64,000 bases of DNA, from assembly GCA_000967895.1 (NCBI GenBank), contig FO203512.1, positions 3,061,350 to 3,125,349 of the forward strand, given 5' to 3'. Positions 8,249 through 17,826 of this stretch are shown here, in pieces (position 1 is the stretch's first letter; each line of letters starts with the position of its first letter). This stretch comes from Oleispira antarctica RB-8 (lineage in GTDB: Bacteria > Pseudomonadota > Gammaproteobacteria > Pseudomonadales > Oceanobacteraceae). The position numbers were made by a program, and so were the translations under genes. Under the pieces are notes generated by a model. It was not told where the DNA came from and ran no database searches. It saw only the letters and a program-made list of their open reading frames with translations.

Positions 8249-10321
8249 ATGATGAATCCTTTAGTAGCCGCCTATATTTCGATACTGGCCATTGTTCAAT
8301 TAACCGCCTGCAGCGATAACAATGCAGGCTCTATGACTGATCAAAATACCGACAAAGACGGTCACTCTGCACCGACCATGGCCACCCTAAAAGCAAACTC
8401 AGCAGTAATCGAACAACTTCCCTTTGATAATCAGCAAGATTTTAAAGATGCTCAACGAGGCTTAATTGCCCGCCTAGATTCTCTCGTCACTTACAACGCC
8501 AAGGGTAAGCGGGTGTGGGATATGGACGATTATCAATTCATGCAATACCGCGGATTAAACGGTGATGCTCCCGTCAGTATTAATCCAAGCTTATGGCGCC
8601 AAGCCAATTTAAATAATATTCATGGACTGTTTAAAGTCAGCGATGGCATCTATCAGCTGCGGGGATTTGATCTAGCCAATATGACCTTAATTGAAGGCGA
8701 TACGGGCTGGATTGTTGTTGACCCTTTAACCGCAAAAGAAACCTCAAAAGTTGCGTTTGAATTTGCCCAAAAGCACCTTGGCAGAAAACCCATTACCGCC
8801 ATCTTATTTACTCATAGTCACATTGACCATTTTGGCGGCGCACTGGGCTTAGTAACGGCCGCGCAAGTTAAACAACAAGGTATTCGAGTCATTGCACCTG
8901 AAGGCTTTATGGAAGAAGCGACCAGCGAAAATATCATTGCGGGTACTGCTATGAGCCGTCGCTCTATGTATATGTATGGCAAACGTCTCTCCAGAACTGA
9001 GCGTGGTCATATTGGTTCTGGCCTAGGCAAAGGCCCTGCTTTTGGTAGCTTTGGAATACTAAAACCCACCGAAATTGTAAACCATCAAACACCTGTATTA
9101 AATATTGATGGGGTTAATATTGAATTCCAATTTACGCCGGGTTCAGAAGCGCCCGCCGAGTTTACTTTTTACCTGCCCGATCACAATGCTTTCTGCGGTG
9201 CAGAGGTTGTTTCTCGTAACATGCACAATTTATATACCCTAAGAGGCGCAAAAGTACGTGATGCTTTAAAATGGAGTGGTTATATCGAGCAAGCGCGCAC
9301 TCGCTTCGCCGCCGCAAATATTTATTTTGGCAGTCACCACTGGCCGATGTGGGGACAAGATAACATTCAAAATTTCTTAAAGTTACAGCGTGACAGCTAT
9401 AAGTACATTCATGATCAGAGTGTGCGCTTATTAAATGGCGGCGCGACTCCAAGCGAAGTAGCGGAAGAAATAGTGATGCCAGAATCATTACGTACTTCAT
9501 TTCCAAATCGCGGCTACTACGGCACACTAAAGCACAATGCCAAGGCAGTTTATCAAAACTACTTAGGCTGGTACGACGCCAATCCAGCCAACTTAGACCC
9601 ATTACCTAATACCGAAAGCGCTGGCCGCTATATTGAAATGATGGGCGGCATTGAGCAGGTAGTAGCCCAAGCTCAGATTTCTTTTGATAACGCAGATGAC
9701 GATGCAGGAGCCTATCGCTGGGTGGCAGAATTACTCAACAAAGCGGTCTTCTTTGACCCTAACCATAAAGCGGCTAAAGCACTGTTAGCAAAAACCTATG
9801 ATCAACTTGGTTATCAAGCAGAATCTGCGCCTTGGCGAGATGTTTACTTATCGGCGGCTTATGAATTACGCCATGGTGGTCCTGATAAAGGCATTGATAT
9901 CGCCCTTATGCGCGATATTTTATTAGAAACTCCCGTCGAGCGTTTTTTCGATACGATGTCTGTGCGCTTAAATGGCCCCAAGGCTGAGGGTGAAACGTAT
10001 ACCATTAAAGTGAATTTTACCGATAAAGATTTAAGTTATGTGCTGTATTTAGAAAACTCTGTTCTTTACTATGCAACAGAGAAAGATTGGCAATTGACTG
10101 AAGGCAAAAAAACAGCAAACAGTCATACCGGGCTAAAAAACATTAATGCCACGCTGAATGTAAAACATGAACTGTTTATCGACATGCTGATTGGCAAAGC
10201 AGGCTTGAAGAAAACCTTGTTTTCCGATGATTTAAGTATTGATGGTAGTAAGCTGGATCTTTTATCTTTCTTAAGCTTGTTCGACCGCCCGACGGGCGAT
10301 TTCAACATTGTTATTCCTTAA
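8249..10321 (+). CDS. Alkyl sulfatase, SdsA/BDS1 type (metallo-beta-lactamase fold), predicted lipoprotein
   Basis: 690 residues. The zinc motif THSHIDH gives His189, His191, Asp193 and His194, followed by the dimerisation and SCP2-like C-terminal domain (about 560-690) usual in this family. These enzymes hydrolyse primary alkyl sulfates such as dodecyl sulfate to alcohol and sulfate. The N-terminus is short and hydrophobic and ends in LTAC, a good lipobox with Cys21, and residues +2/+3 are Ser-Asp rather than an early inner-membrane Asp. So this copy is probably anchored to the outer membrane, whereas the well-known SdsA1 is soluble and secreted. Two adjacent ATG codons (8249 and 8252) are possible starts. 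Confidence 0.9.
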   Translation: MMNPLVAAYISILAIVQLTACSDNNAGSMTDQNTDKDGHSAPTMATLKANSAVIEQLPFDNQQDFKDAQRGLIARLDSLVTYNAKGKRVWDMDDYQFMQYRGLNGDAPVSINPSLWRQANLNNIHGLFKVSDGIYQLRGFDLANMTLIEGDTGWIVVDPLTAKETSKVAFEFAQKHLGRKPITAILFTHSHIDHFGGALGLVTAAQVKQQGIRVIAPEGFMEEATSENIIAGTAMSRRSMYMYGKRLSRTERGHIGSGLGKGPAFGSFGILKPTEIVNHQTPVLNIDGVNIEFQFTPGSEAPAEFTFYLPDHNAFCGAEVVSRNMHNLYTLRGAKVRDALKWSGYIEQARTRFAAANIYFGSHHWPMWGQDNIQNFLKLQRDSYKYIHDQSVRLLNGGATPSEVAEEIVMPESLRTSFPNRGYYGTLKHNAKAVYQNYLGWYDANPANLDPLPNTESAGRYIEMMGGIEQVVAQAQISFDNADDDAGAYRWVAELLNKAVFFDPNHKAAKALLAKTYDQLGYQAESAPWRDVYLSAAYELRHGGPDKGIDIALMRDILLETPVERFFDTMSVRLNGPKAEGETYTIKVNFTDKDLSYVLYLENSVLYYATEKDWQLTEGKKTANSHTGLKNINATLNVKHELFIDMLIGKAGLKKTLFSDDLSIDGSKLDLLSFLSLFDRPTGDFNIVIP

Positions 10322-10334
10322 GCACAGTCACTTC

Positions 10335-10363
10335 TTAAAAAGCAGGCCTATTTTTGCTACAAT
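10335..10363 (+). promoter_or_regulatory. Candidate sigma-70 promoter before the TatD-family gene
   Basis: TTAAAA at 10335-10340 (four of six matches to the -35 consensus), a 17-bp spacer, and TACAAT at 10358-10363 with an extended -10 TGC in front. It is 45 bp upstream of the tatD-like start. Confidence 0.5.
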
Positions 10364-10408
10364 CTATTTTTACGTTTTTCTGAGATAGCTCTTGTAGCAA
10401 ATACCATC

Positions 10409-11224
10409 ATGGCAAAAAATAAACGCGACATTCCAAACTTCCAGCTTCCCATCATTGAAACCCACTTTCATTTAGATTATCTAAAAGAAGGCAGCACGGA
10501 AGAAATCCTAGCAAAGGCTCGTTTACTCGGCGTAGAACGCTTTATGACGATTGCAGTCTCTCCCGATAATCTAGAAAAAGTCATCGCGCTGACTGAAAAT
10601 CATGATGATGTTTATGGCACTCTAGGCATTCACCCACACGATGCCGAACTCTACAATAATGATGTCGAAGCTATTATTCGCCAAAAACTTGCACCCGAGA
10701 ATCGCAGTAAAAAATTACGAGCGGTGGGAGAAATTGGCCTGGATTATTTCTACGATAACGCCGACCGAAAGATTCAACGTGATGTATTTGAACGCCAATT
10801 ACAAATTGCGGTAGATTATGAGTTACCTGTCGTAATTCATACCCGCGAAGCCGATGAAGATACCCAATCGATTTTAAGCAACTTTGCGCCGCTTATGGCC
10901 AAGAAGGGAGTTATTCATAGCTTTACTTCCGGAATGGAGCTAGCACGCTTCTGTGTTAGCCAAGGATTCAATCTTGGCATCAATGGCATAGTGACGTTTG
11001 GCAAAGCTGATAACGTACGTGAAGTCGTTGCGGATACACCCCTAGAAAAGCTGCTATTAGAGACCGACTCGCCTTTCTTAACCCCTATGCCTTATCGCGG
11101 TAAAGAAAATGCTCCGTGCTATTTGCCGTTTATTGCAGAAAAGATTGCAGAAGTTAAAGGCATAACCGTCGAAGACGTATTGACTCAGTGCTATAAAAAC
11201 TCAATGGCGACTTTTTTTAGCTGA
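10409..11224 (+). CDS. TatD-family metal-dependent hydrolase
   Basis: 271 residues of the TatD/YcfH type. Metal ligands are seen in THFHLD near the N-terminus, in GEIGLD, in VIHTRE, in the GVIHSF segment and in LETDSPFL. The length is normal. TatD proteins are amidohydrolase-fold enzymes with reported 3'-5' DNase activity, but the physiological substrate of this paralogue cannot be read. The first ligand motif is ETHFHLD rather than the more usual DTHCHLD. It converges with the ExeM-like nuclease gene, with only 7 bp between the two stop codons. A second TatD paralogue lies at 23800-24615. Confidence 0.88.
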   Translation: MAKNKRDIPNFQLPIIETHFHLDYLKEGSTEEILAKARLLGVERFMTIAVSPDNLEKVIALTENHDDVYGTLGIHPHDAELYNNDVEAIIRQKLAPENRSKKLRAVGEIGLDYFYDNADRKIQRDVFERQLQIAVDYELPVVIHTREADEDTQSILSNFAPLMAKKGVIHSFTSGMELARFCVSQGFNLGINGIVTFGKADNVREVVADTPLEKLLLETDSPFLTPMPYRGKENAPCYLPFIAEKIAEVKGITVEDVLTQCYKNSMATFFS

Positions 11225-11231
11225 AAAGCTG

Positions 11232-13412
11232 CTAAAACTGAATGCCTATTACCAGCGGATCATGATCCGATGAGCGGTAGGCATCTGGCTCTGCATACGC
11301 TGTATCGTATTTTAACAACGCATCTTCGACAGAATTAATATGCCAGCTATCAATGCTGCGTATAAAGGGCAACATAGCCTTATTCGCTAACGCATGATCT
11401 AGATTACCTAAGTAACCTTGGAAACTGTAGGAAAAAAATGGACTATTCGCACGGTTTTTATTTAGAGTATTAAACGTATTTAAATTTTTAAAGCCTGCCG
11501 CCACTAACGCCAACAAAGGATCCTCTTGGCTATAACTATTTAAATCTCCCATAATCAATACGGGTATCGTGTCCGCTACTTGCTTGTTAATAAACTTTCC
11601 CAATGCTAATGCCGCTCGTGTACGCTCCTCATTGCAGTTTCCTTGTATAGTATCGATCGTGCTGCGGCAAGGTCGTCCTTTTGATTTAAAATGATTAACG
11701 GCGAGATAAAATGTCTGTTCTTCATCAGCAGAGCTTTTATCAAAATCATCTCTATTTATAGAAAACTGCTGCAATAAACTAGGCCGATTATAACCATCGT
11801 TAAATAAAGCTTGCATCCGCTCTCGACTATCGTGATATTTATCTGATGACGTAGAATCCAATATGCTTACTGCGTCAATAGGTTCAACCTTACTGCTGCG
11901 ATATAAAATACCAACACTGATTTCATCTTGACCAAGCAGGTTTTTTTTATAGAGTGGACCTGTTTTATAACCCGAGTCTTTTTCATCACTTTCGCCTAGT
12001 TTAGAAACAATATAACGATACTGCTGGTCAATACTGAATTGTTTATTTAAGGCTCGGGTTAAATCTGCAATAGCCGAGTGCTCACCATAACCATCATTTT
12101 CTAATTCCATTAATGCAACCACATCGGCATTCATAGTCGCTAATGCTGCGACCAACTTTTGGGTTTGCATAACAAAGTGTTGATAACTTTTCGCGCCTCG
12201 CGTCGTAGGAAAGCCAACATTTCTTTTAGAGTGTGATAGTGGGCTACCATTGAAATAATTTTCAACATTCATACTGGCAACCACAATATTAGCCTGCACA
12301 GAAATTTTTGGCCGCTTGGGTCTTGGCTGTGTATTGATGATAATATCGCCTGCTTGCGACTCAGGAATCAAAATATAATGTTCGCCATAACTGTGTAATA
12401 TGGCGGAGATTTTTTTTAGTTTATCTCCTATTCGCAAAGGGTTATCGGCAGAGAAACCCTTATTATTAGGAAAAGGAATAAACTTGGGTGAACGTACTGA
12501 ATAGCCATCATCCACCAATAAATAGTCTAGTTTTTTAATGTTTTTTCTACTTTTAATTTGGCTGTTTATTTGCTCATGTTCTTTAACAAAGCGAATACGT
12601 TGCGCATTTTCTAATTCACTTGGCTGAAAATGCAAACGCGAAGAAATAGCAAATTGCCCATAATTACCTAAGCCATAGCCAGCACCGAATAAATCGCTCA
12701 CCACTAAGTTCTGATTGATACGAACTCTCATCCCCTCTAACGCTTCCAATTCGGCCAACGAAGTTATTGGCAAGTTTAGTAGAGAGGCGCTAGGCAGCGT
12801 TACATTACTTGCACATACGGTTAAGGCCTTCACTCGTTTCAACTCTGTTAAACCATGATACTCTGCTACTTGCGCTAATAAACGAATACGTTGCCCGCGT
12901 TTGATCGTCGCACGTTTATGATAAATAAAAATACCTGTCGAAGCTCTTTGAGAAGTCCGACTTGAGGCATTGCTAACAGACCGGAATGAGTCATCCTGCT
13001 GTAACCAAAATCCTTGGTACTCTTTACTCTTATCCAGAGTCACAATACCTTCAACCACAACCCACTGGTTAATGAATGGACTTGTCCAGCGCTTGTTCAC
13101 TATTGAGGCGGTATGCGCACCCTGAATTTCAGATATATTTTTATAACGTTTAAATTGGGTATCGCCGCAAAAGCCTATTTTTCTAAGTGTCTGTTTACGA
13201 GTTGCTCGATTCTTAGTTACTCGATTCTTAGTTACTCGATTCTTAGAGGTGTGCTTATTCGACGTAGGATGGCTAAATTGACTTGCCTGAAGAGCCTCAG
13301 CTTGGCTTAGATTAGAAAAACTGAAAGCAAGATATAATAGAATGCAAAACAAAGAATGGATGAATAAGGAATGGGGAAGCAAATAAAAAGGTAGTAAACG
13401 AGTTAACGTCAT
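11232..13412 (-). CDS. ExeM/NucH-family extracellular endonuclease
   Basis: About 726 residues with an N-terminal signal segment, a middle OB-like region, and a C-terminal endonuclease/exonuclease/phosphatase domain. The catalytic parts are the early VVASMNVENYF, ALMELENDGYG (acidic metal ligand), MGDLNSYSQ and the final SSDHDP. This is the ExeM/NucH layout, a secreted or envelope-bound DNase that may scavenge nucleotides or loosen biofilm DNA. The frame opens with a GTG at 13421 directly against AGGAG; ATG at 13412 is 8 nt after that AGGAG and is preferred. Near residues 60-75 a basic KNRVT repeat is encoded by a 15-bp tandem repeat (listed separately). Confidence 0.87.
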   Translation of the reverse strand: MTLTRLLPFYLLPHSLFIHSLFCILLYLAFSFSNLSQAEALQASQFSHPTSNKHTSKNRVTKNRVTKNRATRKQTLRKIGFCGDTQFKRYKNISEIQGAHTASIVNKRWTSPFINQWVVVEGIVTLDKSKEYQGFWLQQDDSFRSVSNASSRTSQRASTGIFIYHKRATIKRGQRIRLLAQVAEYHGLTELKRVKALTVCASNVTLPSASLLNLPITSLAELEALEGMRVRINQNLVVSDLFGAGYGLGNYGQFAISSRLHFQPSELENAQRIRFVKEHEQINSQIKSRKNIKKLDYLLVDDGYSVRSPKFIPFPNNKGFSADNPLRIGDKLKKISAILHSYGEHYILIPESQAGDIIINTQPRPKRPKISVQANIVVASMNVENYFNGSPLSHSKRNVGFPTTRGAKSYQHFVMQTQKLVAALATMNADVVALMELENDGYGEHSAIADLTRALNKQFSIDQQYRYIVSKLGESDEKDSGYKTGPLYKKNLLGQDEISVGILYRSSKVEPIDAVSILDSTSSDKYHDSRERMQALFNDGYNRPSLLQQFSINRDDFDKSSADEEQTFYLAVNHFKSKGRPCRSTIDTIQGNCNEERTRAALALGKFINKQVADTIPVLIMGDLNSYSQEDPLLALVAAGFKNLNTFNTLNKNRANSPFFSYSFQGYLGNLDHALANKAMLPFIRSIDSWHINSVEDALLKYDTAYAEPDAYRSSDHDPLVIGIQF
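13203..13249 (-). repeat. 15-bp tandem repeat inside the exeM-like gene
   Basis: About three copies of a CGATTCTTAGTTACT-like unit. In frame they encode a repeated KNRVT pentapeptide just after the signal peptide. The repeat length is a multiple of three, so copy-number change would not break the frame. Confidence 0.75.
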
Positions 13413-13463
13413 CACAGTCACTCCTACCTCGTCATAAATAGATGTTAATTAACGATCAATTTA

Positions 13464-14645
13464 TTATAGACCAACAGGGTAAATAATGTGATCTCGAAAC
13501 CCTGTCGTCACTTCTATCGTACCGCTAAAGCTGGCATCAAGATCATTATCCCCAGAATCAACAATAAAAGGTCGTCCTTCTAACGCGCTAATTTTTGCCT
13601 TAGTTGAAATTACCTTAATATTACCTTTACCCAATTTCTTTAGTACTTTAGCACTGAGTTGCTGATTACCTCGGCCTATAATATGACCCTGCCCGCCAAT
13701 AACACTCATTACCGCCTTGCAGGGATATTGCTCAAGATAGCCGAGAATATCAGCTTCGCTGACATCGTTTTTTAATAATTGTTGATCCAATACCGCATCA
13801 ATTCCAAGCAAGGTATTTTCAAGTTGCAACTCATCCATCACCGCTAGAGTTGTTTTTCCAGAACCGATTAAATACAACACATCGTCCTCCATGCCCTGCA
13901 CAATGTCAGCGGCTATATCTTGTAAAACTAACTCTTCTACTTCGACTCCGCCCTGCTTAACGCTTTGTACAAACTGCCCCGCTTGCGGTACACGCATTTC
14001 GCCATAAAGCTTAGCTCTAACAATATTGTTTCTAAAAGCTTCTTCATCGATGTCTCTCACATCATGAGATTTAACATCAATTAATTCACCACGCGCCAGC
14101 TGAGCAATGACTTCACCAGCGGCTTTTGGCGTTACTGCATACACCGCAGAATGAATTTTAACCCCAGCTGGAATACCTAATACAGGAATGGTATCAGCAA
14201 CCACACTGCAAATATCTCTCGCGGTGCCATCCCCTCCGGCGAATAAAATAATATCCACTTTTTTATCAAGCAACTGCTGCGCTGCTTTACGTGTATCATC
14301 GGCTGATGTATTCATAGAAGAAATGCTTTCTAAGCTCTTAGAGTCTGAGCCCTGAAAGCTTAATTTGTCATAATCTAACTCGTCATAATCTAAGATTTGA
14401 TAGTCAAACCCCATTTCAGCAACGAGGTTTTCGCCCATCAACTGTGGGCAGGTAATAATTTTAATTTGATCTTTAATCGCTAGTAAAACGTCTAACGATA
14501 ATCTGGCACGCTCACTCGATTTACACTGGGCGCCACGAAAAAATGCTTCCTTAACAATGTCAGCGCCATCACTGCCTTTTAAGCCAACACTGCCTCCGAT
14601 TCCCGCTAACGGGTTAATGATGAGTCCTAAGGTAAGCAATTTCAT
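13464..14645 (-). CDS. ATP-NAD kinase-like protein (COG3199/AcoX type)
   Basis: 393 residues. The N-terminal LIINPLAGIGG and the glycine-rich FAGGDGTARD motif are those of the NAD kinase/diacylglycerol kinase fold. The length and the C-terminal half match the COG3199 'ATP-NAD kinase' group rather than the housekeeping NadK, which is shorter. The exact substrate is not known for most members. AGGAG abuts the ATG at 14645 with no spacer; a TTG two codons on (14639) has the ideal 6-nt spacing and may be the true start. The gene ends 51 bp before the exeM-like gene's start on the same strand. Confidence 0.8.
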   Translation of the reverse strand: MKLLTLGLIINPLAGIGGSVGLKGSDGADIVKEAFFRGAQCKSSERARLSLDVLLAIKDQIKIITCPQLMGENLVAEMGFDYQILDYDELDYDKLSFQGSDSKSLESISSMNTSADDTRKAAQQLLDKKVDIILFAGGDGTARDICSVVADTIPVLGIPAGVKIHSAVYAVTPKAAGEVIAQLARGELIDVKSHDVRDIDEEAFRNNIVRAKLYGEMRVPQAGQFVQSVKQGGVEVEELVLQDIAADIVQGMEDDVLYLIGSGKTTLAVMDELQLENTLLGIDAVLDQQLLKNDVSEADILGYLEQYPCKAVMSVIGGQGHIIGRGNQQLSAKVLKKLGKGNIKVISTKAKISALEGRPFIVDSGDNDLDASFSGTIEVTTGFRDHIIYPVGL

Positions 14646-14720
14646 CTCCTAATTTATTAAATGAACGATCGAATAAATACGACGTATATTATAAAAAACC
14701 AACAATGTCGTTAACGAGAG

Positions 14721-15812
14721 CTACAACCAATCTGTAATTTTTATACCAATACCAATGCGCTCTTGATACTGATTGTAATCAATTAAACTTTCCCCATAAC
14801 CATTAAAGTATTGAACAAAGCCCTTTACGTTTCCAGGTAAAGGATACGTCCAGTCCAGTTCAATAGATCCTAAATTATCATCAAAATTTAAATTATTACG
14901 CACCGTTGCAGACACGCTATGGTTACCAAACTTTCGTAAATAGAAAATATCGCCATACCCTAAGTAATCATTAATATCTGGGTTGTCATTATCCGTAGGA
15001 TCCATCGGATCTGCTTTAGATGTTTCAGGAATACGATACCAAGCGCGCACGTATAATAGCTTGTTCGTCCATATTTTGGTTCCACCTAATATAATTCTAT
15101 TCCAGCTGCGCGACAGGTTCCCTACTTGGCCATTGGACTGATGATTAAATGAGAGCGTCCAATGATCAACCCATTTTTCCAAGGCATTAAAACCTAGAAT
15201 AATTTCAGGTTCATGATTCGTTTCACGAAATAAGGCTGAAACACTATTATTATAAGACTGCCAGAATGATTTATTGGTATAAGCAACGGCTAAAGAGCTG
15301 AATTTACCTAAAAAATTTTCAGCGACGATGTACTTAACACTTAGCTGGAATACAAATTCGGTATGTTCAAAGCTCGGATCTTGTTCTATCTCGCTGTTTT
15401 CAGCCCTGACCGCATTGTAAAAGTCTTCTTGTTCTTCTTGATTGATCTTTGTCTGATATGACAAAGGCATGAAATAATTCGGTTTATGAGGCAGTAGAAC
15501 ATAAGGGTTACGAGATGCCAGCCGCTCTGTCTGCAGCTTTTCAATCAATCCTGGATACTCATACATGAAATCAGAGAACTCATCATCCGCAATCACCTCA
15601 ACCTGCCGTGATTTAGTTTTTAAAGGTTCTACCTCTACAACATCTTCAATTTCAGTAACAACGACATCCACCAGCTCAGCGAGCATTTGTGTAGAACTCT
15701 CAGTTTCTGCCGCAATACTCGCATCTGTTTCAATAACTGATTCTGCATGAGAATACGACAGAGGTATCAGCAGTAAGCTGAAATAAATAAAACGAACTTT
15801 AATGATATTCAC
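14721..15812 (-). CDS. pldA: Outer-membrane phospholipase A (OMPLA)
   Basis: About 363 residues with a signal peptide (cut after SYSHA), an extra 90-residue acidic N-terminal extension, then the OMPLA beta-barrel. The active-site signature NHQSNGQ gives His224 and Ser226, and LSRSWNR follows, as in the family. The protein ends in a typical barrel strand near the C-terminus. It hydrolyses phospholipids in the outer membrane after dimerisation with calcium when membrane asymmetry is lost. The frame opens with TTG at 15818, but GTG at 15812 sits 7 nt after AAAGGG and is chosen. The acidic, threonine/glutamate-rich extension at about 25-70 is longer than in the enterobacterial protein. Confidence 0.88.
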   Translation of the reverse strand: MNIIKVRFIYFSLLLIPLSYSHAESVIETDASIAAETESSTQMLAELVDVVVTEIEDVVEVEPLKTKSRQVEVIADDEFSDFMYEYPGLIEKLQTERLASRNPYVLLPHKPNYFMPLSYQTKINQEEQEDFYNAVRAENSEIEQDPSFEHTEFVFQLSVKYIVAENFLGKFSSLAVAYTNKSFWQSYNNSVSALFRETNHEPEIILGFNALEKWVDHWTLSFNHQSNGQVGNLSRSWNRIILGGTKIWTNKLLYVRAWYRIPETSKADPMDPTDNDNPDINDYLGYGDIFYLRKFGNHSVSATVRNNLNFDDNLGSIELDWTYPLPGNVKGFVQYFNGYGESLIDYNQYQERIGIGIKITDWL

Positions 15813-15959
15813 ATACAAACCCTTTGGTAATATATTAGTTAATCAATCATCAGCCACTTAATGTAATATCAAAACGGCTCAATACATCAATCGGTGCACT
15901 ATCTATTAAATTTCTGCTATAAGTATAACGATAATCCATAGCAGAATATTAATTTTTTA

Positions 15960-16358
15960 ATGATGAATTATTATCTAATCGGCCTAGGCAGCAACATACA
16001 ACCAGAACGTAATATCACCATGGCCCGCAAGGAGATTGCTCAACATGTGGATATCCTCAACCACTCACCTGTTTTAATCAACCCACCGTGTGGACATACC
16101 TTCCAATTCACTTTTCATAACCAGATACTACTTATACACAGCCTTCAAACAGCAACTGACTTAAAGGCAGTATTCGAAGCCATTGAAGTGCGTCTAGGCA
16201 GAGAAGCCAAGTGTCCCGAAAGAAGATTCAAAGATCGTCCAATCGATATTGATATATTGACACAAGCCAACACAGCTAAAGACGCACTTTCCACAGCCTT
16301 AAAAGAAACCTATAACCAAACAATAATGCAAGACTGGAAAATAGCCACTGCGTATTAA
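15960..16358 (+). CDS. FolK-like hydroxymethyldihydropterin pyrophosphokinase
   Basis: 132 residues. The start YYLIGLGSNIQPE and the later LGREAKCPERRFKDRPIDIDIL are HPPK signatures, with the paired metal-binding aspartates in DIDI. It is shorter than the about 160-residue E. coli FolK, mostly at the C-terminus. Expected reaction: transfer of pyrophosphate from ATP to 6-hydroxymethyl-7,8-dihydropterin in folate synthesis. It converges with the FolM-like gene and their stop codons overlap in a TTAA, which supports a pterin-related pair. It could be a second, specialised copy beside a housekeeping folK elsewhere. ATG at 15963 is an alternative start; neither has a clear ribosome-binding site. 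Confidence 0.75.
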   Translation: MMNYYLIGLGSNIQPERNITMARKEIAQHVDILNHSPVLINPPCGHTFQFTFHNQILLIHSLQTATDLKAVFEAIEVRLGREAKCPERRFKDRPIDIDILTQANTAKDALSTALKETYNQTIMQDWKIATAY

Positions 16359-17128
16359 TCAGAAAATAATTGCTCATAATGATTAGCATTAGCTCGGCCA
16401 CCGTCTACTTTCAAAATAGACCCCGTAACCGCCTCAGCCTGCTGTAAATACTCTATTCCCTGTAAGATAGCCCCATAACCCAATTCACTCTTCAGCAGAC
16501 TTTGAGACAGCACCTTTTTGCGATAGGCCTCAGAATGCTCAGACAAAAATTGTATTGGTCCAGGCTGAATAATATTCACTCGTACACGAGGGGCTAAGCG
16601 CTGAGAATAGCTTAAACATAAATTTTGCAAGCCCGCCTTCGCGGCGCAATAGCTAGCAAACCTTTGGTTTGGTTTTTCAGCATAAATATCAGTAATAGCA
16701 ACGATACTGGCATTAGCCTGATAGCTAGTCATTAGCCCGTTTGTCAGGGCGTCTACTGATAAGACATGCACAGCAATCATATCCTGCTGAACTTGCCAGC
16801 GTTCGAGCAAGCTCGCCTGAGGATCATCCGCAGTAAAATAAGATGCATTATAAATAACACCATCAAGAGGCCAATCTAATTGATTAATATCAGCCACCAA
16901 AGCATTCACCTGCATCGCCGATGTTAAATCTGCTTGCAGAGCAATATAACATCCCTTTTTTGACCATTTATCGCACTCTGCCAGAGGCATTTCATTCGCG
17001 CTATTATAATGAGCAATCACTCGCCAACCTGCTGATAAATAATGTTGAGTCAGAAATAACCCTAAACGTTTACCCGCCCCTGTAATCAATATTGTCGAGC
17101 CAATAAACTCATTACTTTGCTTTTCCAT
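16355..17128 (-). CDS. folM: FolM-like dihydromonapterin/pteridine reductase (SDR)
   Basis: 257 residues. ITGAGKRLG near residue 15 is the basic-residue variant of the SDR cofactor motif seen in pteridine reductases. Instead of the usual Ser-rich box it has AITDIYAEKP before YCAAKAG (Tyr/Lys pair), which is characteristic of FolM. Expected role: NADPH-dependent reduction of dihydromonapterin to the tetrahydro form, or of dihydrofolate. The ATG has TAGGAA 7 nt upstream. Its 3' end overlaps the folK-like gene tail-to-tail by 4 bp. Confidence 0.8.
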   Translation of the reverse strand: MEKQSNEFIGSTILITGAGKRLGLFLTQHYLSAGWRVIAHYNSANEMPLAECDKWSKKGCYIALQADLTSAMQVNALVADINQLDWPLDGVIYNASYFTADDPQASLLERWQVQQDMIAVHVLSVDALTNGLMTSYQANASIVAITDIYAEKPNQRFASYCAAKAGLQNLCLSYSQRLAPRVRVNIIQPGPIQFLSEHSEAYRKKVLSQSLLKSELGYGAILQGIEYLQQAEAVTGSILKVDGGRANANHYEQLFSD

Positions 17129-17244
17129 ACCTTATTCCTATCGACCTTTCTAAATAAGTCGTCTAACAAAAATACTCGTTAAATATAATGATCTAATGTA
17201 ATCTACGCGGCTTCATGAAGCCCGAAATACTATAGGTCATCCTA

Positions 17245-17826
17245 ATGCATCGCACCATGTTTGATACCCCTGTTTTAAAGACTCTATTACGTTGGGTTTC
17301 AATAATCATACTGAAGATATTAGGCTGGAAAACCGAAGGTGAAATTCCTCGTGACTTAAAAAAATGCGTGATGATCGCAGCGCCACATACCAGCAATTGG
17401 GATTTACCTTTCACTCTAATGACCGCATTTGCGCTGAATGCCAAAGTATATTGGATGGGTAAAGAGCAAATTTTCAAGCCGCCCTATCGTGGTCTAATGA
17501 TGTGGATGGGGGGTATCCCCGTTGACCGCTCTCAATCAACCAATATGGTACAAGCATCAATTGATGCCATACAGGGTAATGATCAATTATTTTTAATCGT
17601 TCCTCCTGAAGGCACTCGCAGTAAAGTTACTTATTGGAAAACCGGCTTTTACCATATCGCACAAGGTGCCGGTGTCCCTATTTTAATGGGCTTTTTAGAT
17701 TTCAAGCGTAAGGCGAGTGGTATTGCTGGCACTTATGTAACGACAGGCGATATTGAAGTGGATATGAATTATATCAAATCAATCTACGCTCCCATCTCAG
17801 GAAAGAAATCAGATCAATTCAACTAG
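17245..17826 (+). CDS. Lysophospholipid-type acyltransferase
   Basis: 193 residues with the PlsC-type motifs: block I HTSNWD (HX4D), block II GKEQIFKPPYRG, and block III PEGTRS. It is shorter than PlsC and fits the small family of '1-acylglycerol-3-phosphate O-acyltransferase-like' proteins. A hydrophobic N-terminal segment (about 10-28) would anchor it to the inner membrane. Acyl donor and acceptor cannot be read. It is followed by a 270-bp gap before the tRNA cluster. Confidence 0.85.
   Translation: MHRTMFDTPVLKTLLRWVSIIILKILGWKTEGEIPRDLKKCVMIAAPHTSNWDLPFTLMTAFALNAKVYWMGKEQIFKPPYRGLMMWMGGIPVDRSQSTNMVQASIDAIQGNDQLFLIVPPEGTRSKVTYWKTGFYHIAQGAGVPILMGFLDFKRKASGIAGTYVTTGDIEVDMNYIKSIYAPISGKKSDQFN

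Noticed and set aside
9162-9602. 146-codon minus-strand frame inside the alkyl sulfatase gene
   Set aside because: Wholly inside a well-supported gene and without features of its own.
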